Shown: positions 46,558 through 60,455 of the stretch, in pieces
Layout of the letters: every line of letters starts with the position of its first letter
Numbering within the stretch: the first letter of the stretch is position 1
Assembly (NCBI GenBank): GCA_932521035.1
Contig: OW051496.1
Location: 5,642,001-5,706,000 of the forward strand
DNA: 64,000 nt
Direction of reading: 5' to 3'
Source: Oscheius dolichura
Lineage: Eukaryota > Nematoda > Chromadorea > Rhabditida > Rhabditidae
Position numbers and translations under genes: made by a program
The notes under the pieces: model-generated
The model's database searches: none
Seen by the model: only the letters and a program-made list of their open reading frames with translations
Told to the model about the DNA's origin: nothing

Positions 46558-49163
46558 CTACAAGGCACTGAGACGGGTCGGCTCGAAGGAGGAGGCCGAC
46601 TGCAGGTCGCGCTCATACTCGACCAGCTTGTGGTCCTCCGTCCGGTCAGGGCCGTGTCTCTTCTCGTAGAGCTGGTAGGCGAACGAGAAGGTCAGCACCA
46701 CGAACAACATGAGCACGGCCACAACGACGCCGACGAGCCACTTAAAGGCGATCAGCTCGCGGCGGACAGACACTTCGGACGGCGGGAACGTCGTCGTCAT
46801 GTAGTTGACCAGCTGGGGGATGTACTCGTTCCAGAAGGCGATGTCCTGGTACCGGTAGTCCCGCTCCGTCTTCCCCGGAACGGCCACCCCCAGCTTCTGG
46901 GTGTAGTTGAAATTCAGGTACCAGTGCCGGCGGGGCTGGTACGCGGCCCACGACCCGTCGTTGAGGAAATTTGGATCTCTAAAAGGGGGCGGCTCTCGAC
47001 TGTTCCACTCAAGACCCACTGGTAGTAGACGAAGCGACGGAGGATGTTGGACATGACCTGGCTGGCGTTTCTGTCCGCCTGGGAGAAGTTGAATCCCTGC
47101 ATGTGCTGGGGGAGAAGTCGGCTGGGCAGGAAGGGGAACCCGAAGCCCAGGTAGAGGTCACACTCCCGGCATTGTCCTGGAAAGGGAATGTAGGGGAGGA
47201 GGAGAAGAAGCCTACCCATCCAGTCGGGGATCTCCTTGGTGGCCTTGGACATGTTGTAGTTGTTGACGTACATCCAGACCCTCGAACCAGCCGAGGAGTG
47301 CAGGTGGGCCGACAGCCCGATGGGGGCCGTGTAGTAGGCGTCGGTGGCCAGTTGGATGAAGCTCTTCCGTATGTTCCACTCGTCGGCCGAGTCCGGCCAG
47401 TAGGTGTACCTGTCCACCATGGCCTCGGCTATCGCCTCCCGATTCATCGAGTAATTGTGCCGGAAACTGTACTCCAGGGCGAAACTCCTCATGTACTGCT
47501 GGTCGACATTGTTGAAATTGTTGAACTCGCCCAGTTTTCGATTCTCCAGCACCACCTGGAAAATGTCAACTTTCTTCCCGGCCACCTCTTTGTTAAGGGC
47601 TGCTCACTGGGGAAGTATGGTTGTTTCGATTTGGCCCTCTTGGAAAAGAATAGCTTTTTGGACAGACAACTCTCATAGGAAAGGGCTCGTCCCCTCCCCG
47701 GCCGGCCGACTCACCTCGCTCCCATCCTGGGCATTCTGCCCGATCAACATCGGCACCGGGCTCATAACGGAGGCTATCCCCGTCGGAGCGTTGTTCAATA
47801 TCCACAACGGGTTGCCCGGCACGTATTTCCCGTCTACGGTAGGCAGGAACAGATATCGGTTGTACCTGAAACGGACTCGTCTTTTCTTTACTCTGATAGG
47901 AAACTAACTCGATTGGGATGGTGGTTGTCGCCCGGATGATGTCGTTGGTCGAGCGGGTGTTGATACAATCCCAGACGTGGGCAGCCACCGCTTGGGTACA
48001 GCCCAGGTACCGTCCCAGTTTGATGGTATTGTTGAAGGCGAGGGCCGTCTTCCCGATGGTCGAATGATAGGAGACTTCGGCCCCCGAGGTGGCGATGGCC
48101 GAGCGGAACAAGTCTAAAATACATCTTTGAATACAAATAGGTTAGAAAGGTTACGTTTGGAGAAGGGAGAAAGCATATGGAGACCGACGGAGATGGCCCC
48201 GGCATCGTGCCCCATTACGGTGACTGCCTGTGGGTCTCCTCCGAAGTGACCGATGTTGTCCCGGACAAACTCGAGGGCCAGCTTCTGATCTTGGAGTCCG
48301 TAGTTGCCAGAAGAGGAGTCACCCAGACTCATAAATCCTAAAGTGGCTATTCTTTATAGAAAAGGGAGATATATACCGAAAGAACCAAGGCGGTAGTTGA
48401 CGGTCACGACGACCAATCCCCTAGAGGCCAGGACATGACCCGGCCAGTCGGACGACGATCCCGTCTGGAAATTGCCTCCGTGGAAGAAGACGACAACTGG
48501 ATACACCATCCCGGAGGACTTGGAAACCTAAAGAGAAGAGGTAATAAAAGAGTTGGTTTACTAACATCGGGAGAGAATATGTTGAGGTAGAGACAGTCCT
48601 CGTCTACCAGATATGGGTAAGGGTCGTCGATAAAGGGCTGCGGCCTCAGCTCGACATCCTGTGCACAAGTGGCCCCGTATTGGAAAGCTAGGAACGGTTC
48701 AGTGCCGGGCAGATGAGTTAGCTGTTGGGGAGGCTGAAAATAGGGATGAAAGGATGGGAGAGGAGACTACCTTGAATCGTCTCTGGGACACGGGAGGTTC
48801 CGCATACGGAACTCCCAGGAAGGTGTAGACGGTGACGTTGTTCCTCCGGGGAAGGGGATTCGGCTCCATGGGTATCCTGTCCCGGGGAATCTGTTCCGTG
48901 ACGTCTTGGGAAGGTGTCCATGGCAGGTCGTGCAGTTCCACCGCCTTACCAAGTAGCTGACCGATTCCTAATTTTACAATAACTTCATCCTGTGCTATCC
49001 CCTGAAATTAAATTCCTCGAAACGAATAAAAATGAAAATTTACCTGGAATTTAGGGCGAGGGGTAGTCGGTGGCCCAAATGGATTGAAAATATCAATCGG
49101 CCGGGTCGGCTCAATTCCTCCTCTCTGGGCATGGGCCAAGCCGATCACGAGGAAAATGAACAT
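46558..49163 (-). CDS. glit-1-like: Gliotactin-like cholinesterase-like adhesion protein
   Basis: Single-pass membrane protein with a catalytically dead carboxylesterase ectodomain, as in gliotactin and neuroligins; roles are cell contact and junctions. ATG 49163 with signal peptide (MFIFLVIGLAHAQ), about nine exons, TAG 46558-46560. Seen: FLGVPYAEPPVSQRRFK, VFFHGGNFQTGSSSDWPG (oxyanion region), VVVTVNYRLGSFGFMS, NYGLQDQKLALEFVRDNIGH. At the nucleophile elbow VMGHDAGAISVG, the active Ser of GESAGG is replaced by Asp. Near the C-terminus is a helix (GVVVAVLMLFVVLTFSFAYQ) followed by a 35-residue cytoplasmic tail. A neuroligin is less likely because of the short tail. Confidence 0.88.
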
Positions 49164-49557
49164 CACAACACGACCATCGGACAAAGACTAGACCGAGACA
49201 AAATTTACACGATGATTAGAACAAAAATAGCAATTTTTTAAAATAAAAATAAGAATAGGAGATAGAAATCGAAGCGTAAGAATACAAAGCTACGGTAAGT
49301 CAGGGGAGAGGCTGGGCGCAGCATGATGGGAAGGGTGGCCGCGGTGGGACTAATTGTGACAGGGAGGGGCAGAGACACAGAGGAAGATTTGAATAGATAC
49401 GACTTGATCAACAGATGTTGGAACAGATTGGAACAGAGTTTGAAGAAAAGAACACTTTATTTAATACAGAAAAATACCAATAGTTGATGTCACAAGAGAG
49501 CACCACGGGAGACACGTAAGGTTGAAAGAATACTAATGATATGAGGGAGGAGAGAGA

Positions 49558-51101
49558 TCAGACGTCGGTGGGACTGTTTCGGGAGGAGGAGGACGACTGG
49601 CCCTTGTCCCGGACACGCATGGTTCCCTGCTCGAGGTAGTCCTGGAGAGGGGCGGACGAGTCCGGGTTGTAGAATCCCTGGTGGTAGGTCGGGGGCTGGG
49701 TGTACTTGAGGGGGAGAGGCGAGTGCGGGTGCTTCTCGATGGAGTCGTCCGAGAAACTCTGGGTAGACGTCTATTGACCATTTGAATAGGGTGGATCACT
49801 CACTTCCTGGGCCGTGTACAGGGCGAGCAGCTTCGTGGCCAGGTCGAAGGTGACCCGTCCTCCTACATGCTCGGTTACGAATTGGAGTAGAAGGACACCG
49901 TCGGGATGAAGACATTCACTGACGAAACGAGCCACATCCCGGCGAACAGCATTACCCTGAGATTTCTATGGAGAAGACAGAGGAAGGGGACTACCTTCTT
50001 GTTGTTGACCTTGTAGAGGACAGTCCTGACCCGCATCCGGGGCACCACGCACAGGAGGAAGTAGTAGAAGAAGTTACCGACATTCAAAATGGCCAGGAAC
50101 AGGAACCAGAAATATAGAACAAAGTATAGCTTCTCATTGATCATGTTCATCATAATGACACACTGCACTGTATGGTTTTGGACATTTCCCAGACGACGGA
50201 TCTAGACTCTGTTGTTTGGAGGTACAAATGGGAGGGAAACCTGGAAGTCACACATGATGACTCTGGGGAAGACGGTCGATTCCTGGGTTTGAGCACCGTA
50301 GAGAAGGTTCCAAGCAGTCTAAAAGGAGAGAATGTCTGGTCATAAGAGGTACAGTACCTGATATCCCCAATGGAGATAGCTTTCTCCCAGGAAATGATTG
50401 AGGATGACAACTTGGGCGTAGATATTGAAGACGTAGAGGGCCTTCGTGAAGAGGTAAAGCAGCATGGCATTCTTTCCACTGCGAGGAGTCGTTCGGAACT
50501 GAAGACACTGTTAGTGAGACTGAGGAATACGCTACCTTTGAGCGATAGTCAGCAGTTCCGAAGGTCGAGACGGTGTCCATGAAGAAGTTGGCCAGCTTGG
50601 AGAGCTCCTCGTCTCTCTTTTCGCCCGACATCCGGGTCAGTTTCTCGGCTTCTTTCAAGAAGGCCTTGGGGTTGATGGCCGTCTGCTTGTGCATAATATT
50701 CCAGAAGTAGTTAGGGAGGAAGAAGCACAGGGACTGAATAAACTGTAAACAGCCAGAGGCTGTCTTACCTGGAGGGCGAGCATTATGGGCACCCATCGGT
50801 AGTAGCTGATGTGGTCCTCTCTGCCCTCGCCGTGCTGGGGGATCTCGTTGTCTATCGGAACGTGGTATGAGTTCGCAATGAAGCAATAGTCTTCGGCGTA
50901 TTTCTCCCATCCTCCCCGGAATTCGCTTGGCACCCAACATTGAATTGGGCTTCCGAAATATTGCTTGGCCGAAATGCCGATGGCAAAGAAGCCGAGAAGA
51001 TAGGAGGTCACGTAGTAGTTGAGATGGTCACAGAAATCGGCGACCGTCTGTTTTTTGACGGTATTCTCGACGAATTTGTTGAGGAAGGGGATCCCCAACA
51101 T
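49558..51101 (-). CDS. inx: Innexin gap-junction channel
   Basis: Four-helix subunit of invertebrate gap junctions. ATG 51101 (MLGIPFLNKFVENTVKKQTV), TGA 49558-49560, about seven exons. Seen: helix 1 (YLLGFFAIGISAKQYFGSPI), first extracellular loop cysteines (IQCWVP and YAEDYCFIANSY), the innexin signature YYRWVPIMLALQ (usual YYQWVP, with R for Q), helix 2 FFLPNYFWNIM, second-loop cysteine FPRVIMCDFQVS, helix 4 YFWFLFLAILNVGNFFYYFL, and a Ser/Pro-rich cytoplasmic tail. Subtype not assigned. Gliotactin-like, another contact protein, is the next gene downstream on the same strand. Confidence 0.94.
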
Positions 51102-52899
51102 GGCAAGAAGGTCTTCTCTGAAAAGGAAGAGGTCGGACTAGGCCGCGAGTAATACAAGAGGGTCGTCGCGCATCCCTGCCAAAGCGGTCTGTGACCCCCG
51201 ATGGCAAATATGCTCAGGAACAATGCGGAGAGAACAATCCCTTATAGATATGGCTCCTCGAGGGAGACACCGGGAGGATATTCTATCTATCTCGAGAAAT
51301 TGGAAAAAAGAGGAAAAGGAAGAAACGGATAAAGAAGGATGGACAGGGAGGATGCGGGACGCGGCCAGCTCGGGGTCAGTTCCGCCCATTCAAGACAGTC
51401 CCAGGATTGACAAGGTCACCGGAGCAGATAGCTGTCGTGGGAAGATAGCAGAGGACGATGGGGAAGGCAAATGGAAGGGATGGTATAAAGAAGTGTGTAA
51501 CGGAAATAAGGCTGGAGCAGTGACCCAGACCCTCGAGAGCCTACGTAATTATCCATCCTCAGCCTGGCGGGTCACTGGGTCGAGATATGCCACACACGTG
51601 AGCACGGTCACCATAATTAATAGGAAGCGAGACGTTTTTGTAGGCGACAAGCGACGGCGAGGGTGATGCAAAGGGCAGAACAGATGGCCGGACAGTCCAA
51701 AGCGAAGATCGGTCCATTGTGACGCGAGGTACTGCCAGAATTAGCGATTAGAATGGCCGGGACACTCCTCCGAGGGCTATGGAACGGTAAAAGACACTCC
51801 TTCTCACCCCGCGCTGTATGTCTTGCTATTATTTGCACCCGTCGCATCAGTTTGTATTAAATCTTCAAAACTTATATGACTGTATCCAACCAAAGTAAAC
51901 CATACGAGGCTATATTTTATCGTTTTAGTAGGTCAAGATCAGATCACAAAAAGCTGCTTGGCTGCTGGGTAGAAGACTCTCCTCGTCTGTTGAAGTCCTT
52001 GAACGGCTAGGTCCTCTTCGCAGTGACAATCTCGTACGCGAAGAGGTAGACGGGCATACGGCGGCTTACGGATATCCTAACAAGGTGCCGCCGCATCTGT
52101 CATCCACTGATCATTGTCAAAGGTTATGCCTGTGAGAAACGCCCATATCGGTCCTACTGACCCCCATGCCGGCTCTTATTTCCAGAACATTTAGTGAAAT
52201 AACTGAGGCATACCTCCATATGAGAAAAAACTGATTTTTGATCGCAATATGAAGTAGAAGGCCATCCCCGGTCAACCGGAATCTATGGAATATGGACGAC
52301 TCTCCTTGACTTCATCACAGACATTCTCAATCTGCAAGTGTTCGCCTTGTTCATTACGGCTTGACCCCTCGAAGAAGTGTTCTTTTATTTGTTACGCTCC
52401 TTCCCTCTTTTGGTTATTTTAATGATTTCCGAATTCAATCTGCTTGGTCTGAACCCATTTGCCTTCGTCGGGCACAGAGGCGCCAAAGAGACATGTTGGG
52501 GTAAACAGAGAACACCCGTGTCAACACGGGCAGAAATAGTAAGAGGAAAACAGCACGTGGGCACGGACAATAGGGGTGGGGGATTCCCCATATGGGCATC
52601 GCGCCAAAATCATGAGAAATAAGAGGAGATTGGGTCTTATGGAAGTATTGGAGGTCACCGGCGATAAGCTTCTGGTCTACAATAGGAATGGCTGCCTTTT
52701 TCGTTCTTCTATTCCTCCCATTGTAAAGAGATCTCTGCCCGCCTTGCAGATCTCTTTCTTTTTATGGGCTCCTCAGTCCATAAACATGGAAATGTCCCAC
52801 ATGTGACGGCTGCTGCTCTCCTCGTCCTCCGTGTAGACATAGGCTCTTTTCAACATGTTGTTGTGTATCCCTCGCCATCTCGTGCTGTTTATAACTCCC
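51102..52899. other. Promoter interval between innexin and small heat-shock gene
   Basis: About 1.8 kb with no supported exon. Contains a GCC-rich imperfect stem near 52065-52105 (ACGGCGGC ... GTGCCGCCG) and CCCGTGT caA CACGGG near 52517-52532. Neither matches an RNA family I know. Likely regulatory DNA for the divergent pair. Confidence 0.4.
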
Positions 52900-52907
52900 T
52901 TCTGGAA
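52900..52907 (+). promoter_or_regulatory. Heat-shock element-like site
   Basis: TTCTGGAA, the inverted TTCnnGAA unit bound by HSF1, 58 bases before the HSP20 start codon and next to TTTATAAC (52888-52895), a possible TATA box. Confidence 0.45.
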
Positions 52908-52964
52908 CTATCCTCCTCCCCTCGTATTTAACCTCCCCGAGCCCCCGTCTCCCCAATCTGAAAC

Positions 52965-53415
52965 ATGTCTCTGCTACCCCACGTACCCCCTCACGTTACG
53001 TCCTTTGATCTTCCCCTCCAACTCGATCCCATCTGGCAGAGGGCCAATGATTCTCTCCGTTTCGGGAATAGTGCCTGTGATGTGAGGACACTCTTGACCT
53101 ATTCTATTTGATTGTAGATTATAAATAATGCGCAGAGGTTCGGCCTCGACTTGGACGTCTCCCAGTTCCGTCCAGAGGAACTCAGAGTCCGCCTCGACGG
53201 GAAGTTACTGACCGTCGAGGGCCACCATGCCCAGGGAGACAACAACACCTTCATCGAACAGTGCGTCTCCTCTGTAACCACGTATTCTAAATATCTTCAG
53301 GAATTTTGTCCGTCGATGGACCCTCCCTGACGACGTCAACCTCGAGGCCGTCCACTCGTCCCTCACCAACCAGGGCCACCTCTGCATTGACGCCCCCAAG
53401 AACTTCTCTGCCTAA
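52965..53415 (+). CDS. hsp-12-like: Small heat-shock protein (alpha-crystallin domain)
   Basis: ATP-independent chaperone that holds unfolding proteins. Exons 52965-53081, 53118-53260, 53301-53415, 124 residues. The short N-terminal arm (about 40 residues) precedes an alpha-crystallin domain: FGLDLDVSQFRPEELRVRLD, LLTVEGHHAQ, FVRRWTLPDDVNLEAVHSSL and the last strand GHLCIDAPK. The tail is only NFSA and lacks the usual IxI motif, as in the small HSP12 class of nematodes. A heat-shock-type site and TATA-like box lie just upstream. It converges on the PCYT2 gene, stops 120 bases apart. Confidence 0.93.
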
Positions 53416-53523
53416 ATCCAAGGCAGCGAGTATTGTATCTCATGTACATAGCCCCCTCTCTGTCTAGATAACTGTCAGTATTGAATTGTCTCTTTTGTAC
53501 ATAAATTTCGGTGTATAGATATG

Positions 53524-53529
53524 TTTATT
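53524..53529 (-). terminator. Poly(A) signal of PCYT2
   Basis: TTTATT on the plus strand (AATAAA on minus) seven bases past the TAA at 53536-53538. Confidence 0.7.
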
Positions 53530-53535
53530 GCATTT

Positions 53536-55693
<2,158 letters not shown>

Positions 55694-56951
55694 TCACGTA
55701 CTGACGTCGTCTTTCATCTGGGTGCTGTCCTTCTGGGGGAAGACGTCTCGTACAAAGGCCGGCAGTCCAAATCGTCTGCTTGGTGGAGCCTGAAGATGGT
55801 TCTCTTCGTTTCCCAAAGAGGAGGAGAGTACCTTTTTACAAACCAGATAGAGAACAGAAGCAGTGAGGAGAAGAAGACAGACGACGAGGGTGACCGTCAA
55901 GACGATGAAGCAGACTCGAAGAGAGATGAGCATGTCGCCAGCTGACTGAAAGCGACCGTGTCTAGGGGAAGGAGGATGGCTGCTTGCCCTGGCTGCGTAC
56001 TGGATATCCTCCATCCCGCAGGCCTTGAAGCAGGTATTCCCGAAGAGGCCGCTCATTCCGCCGCCGTCGCTTGCTCCGCTGGAATGGCTACCGTCGGCGT
56101 CTGAAAATAGACACCTTTAGTAGTCTTTCGGCAGTTTTGGATAATGAGTGGACACCCAGATGCTTTGACATTTGGTCGGACAAATACACTGGAAATTCTA
56201 TATCGGTCAACAAAGCTAATTTTTTCGTCTGTTCGGACAAAGTATAGAGAGAGGACGGCGGCCAGTTCCTCCAGAGTTTTTAGAGTCGACTCAAGCTATT
56301 TCAGGGTTGAACTTGGCGTATTTACTCGCTATTGACTCATCGGATCAGCTGGCCATACAGTTTCGCATCGCTATCGAAACTTTCTCGCGGCTTTCGCAGT
56401 TGTTTTTCCTCGTGCGAAATGTTCCCAACGCGGCGAGTGTTTATTGGGAGTGGAAATCGTGAAAAGATGAGACAGATCTTATTAAATAAATAAGAGGCAC
56501 GTGTGGAGGACCGGGGGAGCCTGAAGAGGAAAATCCAGAAATGACTCGCCCGGAGGCAATCGATGTAATTGAGTGACCGGTCCGGCACACGGACGAGCCG
56601 CTCGGGAAAAAAGAAGAATTGAAAGAGGAAAAGAAGAAGAGAGAAGAGGAGGACAGAGGAGAGGAGGAGGAGGAAGACAAACCTTTGAAGGGGGCACTGA
56701 GCAGGGAGAGCAGATTCATTGGACAGTGACGTGAGAGCGATCAGAGCTGAGCTAACAGCCACGGCCCGCTCTCTCTGTCAAAGACTCACGGGGAGGCAAC
56801 TGAGCCGGTTCGGGTTACGCCCGTAAGGAGAAAAAAGGGACTGACCATTGACGGGTCCACTGCCCATTAGTTTTCCTATGGAGGAGATTCCGGATATCGT
56901 TCGAGAGACGTCCGAGAAGAGCTGCGGCAGGTCTACTTGACGCTCGCCCAT
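55694..56951 (-). CDS. Uncharacterised single-pass membrane protein
   Basis: Model: start ATG 56951 (MGERQVDLPQLFSDVSRTIS) just after acceptor tctcttttag. Two tiny exons follow (VASP and PAPFK, about 56805-56796 and 56698-56685), then the main exon from about 56100. The joined frame is continuous: DADGSHSSGASDGGGMSGLF, NTCFKACGMEDIQYAARASS, a transmembrane helix (FIVLTVTLVVCLLLLTASVL) ending LVCKK. After a 43-base intron comes the basic tail APPSRRFGLPAFVRDVF, with TGA 55694-55696. No signal peptide at this start, so the helix may act as signal-anchor. About 165 residues. The family is not recognised; the tiny exons are the least certain part. Confidence 0.55.
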
Positions 56952-58180
56952 ATGGCCGCTAAAAGAGATCATTTGAAGTGGCAGAACCCGTAGTACCAGC
57001 GAGAGCACCGGGGCATGGACAAGATAATTGGGGGTGTATAATGGCGGAGTTGGTCAAAAAGGAGTGGTCCTGGGTGTCCCTTCCGCCGGAAGCACTAGAG
57101 ACACAACCCTGCCCCGGGGAGGGGACGTAAGCCGAGGCTGATCCCCCCTTTGACTGCTACTCTACCGTGGAGGGAATTAATCTCTCGGTTTGTCACTTTT
57201 TGCCTCTATCTTCGAGGGTTCTCAGGCCAAAAAGCGCCGACCCTATCGCGTTAGAGCATACAGAGACCGACTGACCGTCGGCTGTCAACAGAAGCAGCGG
57301 GGACACAGAGTGGACACACCGAGAAGTACGGTTCTGTCGGATTAGGACCGGGAAATATGCAGCCAAGCCCTTTGAAACACGACAAGAGGATGGCCTACCC
57401 CTTATAAAATGAAAAGTTGTGAGAGTCAAGAGGGTAATATTCTCGTAGAGCGGGAGGAGGGGTGATATTCTCTTCGCCCAGGCCCTTGGAGGTCATCCCC
57501 TATTGTGGTCAAGTAGGTTGCGAACCCAGCAGCACAACTCTCTCCCTCGGGATGATGGCGGTAGCGGTTAGAGGCTGTTTTCCCGAAAAGACAATGGACA
57601 AACAGCCAGGAGAATTAGGTTGACTTTTGTCTTTTGTCTGGACAACTCACGAAGGAGCTCTTACAGGGTAAACAGGCCAAAAAAGGGGGAGAAGGCGCGA
57701 TATCGAAGAGTAGCGACCGACGGGCTCTAACGTGCAAATGAAGGCGGAAAAGGCGTTGGGACTGGAACAGGAAAAGTCAAACAAGGGTCGTCTGCCAGTT
57801 TTCAAGGTGGAAATGCGCAACACAAACAAAAAAGCTCCGCTTTGAATATTCTCCGGGGTGATTTCTCTGAAAGAAAGCAAGAGAGAACAACTGATCACCA
57901 AAAACATGATTCGCCGCTCGTCTTCCGGCACTTTTCATTGTCTTTTCCCAACAGGAAGTCGCCTCCGGGAGGAGGAGTAGGTCTGGAGATCAAAATGGAA
58001 AGTGACGGATAAGATATCGGCGAGAACGGGAAAGTGAGAGGTGAGGGTCATTCGTGTGACCACAAGGAGGATATTTGCGAAGCCTTCCGCTCATTCTCGC
58101 GGCCGCCCCCTGCACGCAACTATGCCGCAAATGAAAATGGAAAGACAATCGAGCATTAGGAACAGTTTATCTACAAGAGA
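56952..58180. other. Gene-free spacer
   Basis: About 1.2 kb; open frames have no protein-like pattern and no consistent splice sites. Nothing else recognised. Confidence 0.45.
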
Positions 58181-59055
58181 TCACAGCGGTACCCAGTCAT
58201 CCTCAAACCGTGGCTTTGTCTTTCTCTTTGATTTTTGTACAGGGACATCTCCGAGGTTAAATGTAGCAGAGGGGCCATCGTGTGCAGCAGTCTCTTCCTC
58301 CGCCTCGTCGTCCGCCTCGTCGTCTTCCTCGTCGTCTTCCTCCCAGCGGTCCTCCACAGCCAAGTGTCCAGTTCGAGCCACGTTCTTCCCCAGAACATAC
58401 TCTTCTCTCATCTCCTCGGAACGTGGATGTGTACAACTCCAGCACCCGCACTTATAGCTAAACTCTTCTTGTCTTTATTCGGCAAACATCACATACCTTG
58501 GTCTGTGGATGTTGGGGATGTACTCGTATTCATTGAAGTCGTACTGGTAGTGGAGGCTGTCTTTTCCATACTTCTCCCGATCCACCCCAGAAGCATAATC
58601 CGCAGCCGGAGCCTTGACTACTCCTTTTGTGGTGGTTACCTCTCCATCTCGGCTAATCACTGTCACTCTGGCGAAGATACAGTGACGGGAGAGACCCTCG
58701 AAAGGGTAGTGGTTTACTTTTCCTCGATAGTTAGAATAGATCCTGTTCATCGAAACAGTCTCCAGAAGAGACGAGTTAGTCGCCTAAAGTTATTGTTTTA
58801 ACCAAGTTTCCAGTTTACGTCGAAGTTGAATTGGCCATTCTCGATGCTCTCAGGAAACAGATGACGGTTCTTCTTTTTTAGAGCATAAGAGACACCTGGA
58901 ATGAGTCCGTCTTTCTTATGACCACCACCAGGGAACTCCTTGTCCATGTCCTTTTTCCACCTGATGACTTCATCTCCACGAACGACGGTCTGGACCATTT
59001 CTATATCCATTAGAGATAGTCTCTCACCTTTCGAATAAGTCCTTCCCCTGGCCAT
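58181..59055 (-). CDS. Uncharacterised protein with CxCxxC motif and acidic tail
   Basis: Three exons with consistent phases: 58819-59055, 58497-58783, 58181-58457, about 265 residues. It starts MARGRTYSKGERLSLMDIEM. The middle contains charged and aromatic segments (VRGDEVIRWKKDMDKEFPGG; HYQYDFNEYEYIPNIHRPSY). The motif YKCGCWSC lies at the start of exon 3 and could bind a metal. Then follow a run of about 20 Asp/Glu with few interruptions and a basic patch QKSKRKTKPRFEDDW at the C-terminus. No signal peptide or helix. I do not recognise it. An upstream frame (MYSCSSDEEGRAEVEEY, 59154) overlaps in another frame and may be an alternative 5' exon. Confidence 0.6.
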
Positions 59056-59347
59056 ACCCTTTTCTTGTAGAACAGTTTGGAGGTCGTTGTTCTCCTGGGT
59101 CGACGGTACTCCTCAACTTCAGCACGTCCCTCTTCGTCAGAGGAACAACTGTACATCCAAAAGGGGATCATGGAATAGATTTGGAGAGGAGAGAACGGAA
59201 GACAAGGAGAGAAAATCGGAGGGGCTTTTATAATGGGCAGGCACAAGGGGGCGCAATGTGACGAAATGCATGGCGCTCTCTGATAAAAAATATGACTAAT
59301 CGGAGGGTCTCTAACATTTATTAGACTTTGTACACACAGTATGTATA

Positions 59348-60038
59348 TTAAAGGAATTTATTATGGTAGCAGCTCTCGACGAGGGTGTTGATGTCGTCGC
59401 AAGTGGCTCCTGTAATCTGACTGTCCCCCTGACTGTCAATCACCCTTACCCGGGACGAACATCTGGGCCATCCGGCAGTTTTGTTTCACCCAGCCCAAAA
59501 CATCCTTCACTCCGTAGTTGGTCGCGTACGTTTTCACCTAGGAGGAGACTTATCGAAAAGGGAGGAGACGGACCTGGTTACAGTGGTCAGGAGACAAGAT
59601 GAGGGGTCTTCCCTGGCTGTCCCGCTTCACTTCTTTCGGGTAGTTGGCTGGGGTCGGGCCCAGGGTGGAAGGAGCGGGTGTCGTTGTGATGGTACGAGGA
59701 CGTGATACCTTGTAAGGCTAAAAACATTCAAATTCCAAAGATCTCCTAGACGGTTTACCTTTATCCTCGCCAGCGGCACTTCGATATCCTCCGAGGAGCG
59801 GGACTTCATCTCCCGGGAGTACGGCCTCTCTCGGGAATATTTCGTTGTTCCCTTAACCTGACTCGTCACGAGCAACTGTCATAACGTTTACCCTGAAGCT
59901 GTTCTTCTTTACTACCCGTACTTCTTCGTCGTCCTCCACCACAAAACATTTGTACTTCTTCGTTTTCATAGCACTTTTCTCCTTGAAGACGGCCGTCGAC
60001 AGGGAGACCAGTACGAGGAGGACTGCCAATACCCGCAT
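59348..60038 (-). CDS. Small secreted cysteine-containing protein
   Basis: ATG 60038 opens a clear signal peptide (MRVLAVLLVLVSLSTAVF). Five or six exons join in frame: a basic region (SAMKTKKYKCFVVEDDEEVR), YSRERPYSREMKSRSSEDIE, a Thr/Pro-rich stretch RPRTITTTPAPSTLGPTPAN (possibly O-glycosylated), and a C-terminal module with spaced cysteines: DHCNQVKTYATNYGVKDVLG, NCRMAQMF, ATCDDINTLVESC, ending HNKFL. TAA 59348-59350. About 175 residues. Probably an extracellular matrix or secreted factor; no family recognised. Confidence 0.65.
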
Positions 60039-60437
60039 CTAATAAATCTTATTCTATAGGACGACACTTGAGAGGATCGGAATAGTATAAGGGGGAGACG
60101 GCTGTAAACAGAAGCTCTGCAGATTTGCAAGACGAGCTGGACAAACGAAGGAGAAATGGGCAGAGGGGATAGTCAAAAAGAAGGAGCGGCTTGAGATTTA
60201 TCAGTAGATGGAAGCATCGGGCTATGAAGGACATAGCGGGGACGAGAAGCAGCTAACAGCCGGGATAAACGACGACTGACCCGGCCGACCCCATTTAGCC
60301 ATTCAAAAGCAGGTCCCAATCTTCCGCTTGAGACAATCGTAATCAGGTTCGCGGGCAACGGGATCACTCCTTTCGCCTATTGTTTCCTTTCGTACCGTAA
60401 AAGTTGGCACTTTCCCCTAGCTATAAAATAGGAAATA

Positions 60438-60443
60438 TTTATT
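60438..60443 (-). terminator. Poly(A) signal of the TSP1-repeat gene
   Basis: AATAAA on the minus strand, about 13 bases past the stop at 60456-60458. Confidence 0.65.
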
Positions 60444-60455
60444 GGTCGTACTCGT

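Noticed and set aside
47281-47297. GGTTCGAGG, resembling a tRNA B box on the minus strand
   Set aside because: It is inside gliotactin-like coding sequence, and no cloverleaf or A box is present at the right spacing.
52016-52170. GC-rich stem-forming stretch considered as a structured RNA gene
   Set aside because: Only one short imperfect stem, no match to snRNA, SL RNA, 5S or microRNA sequences I know, and no promoter element recognised.
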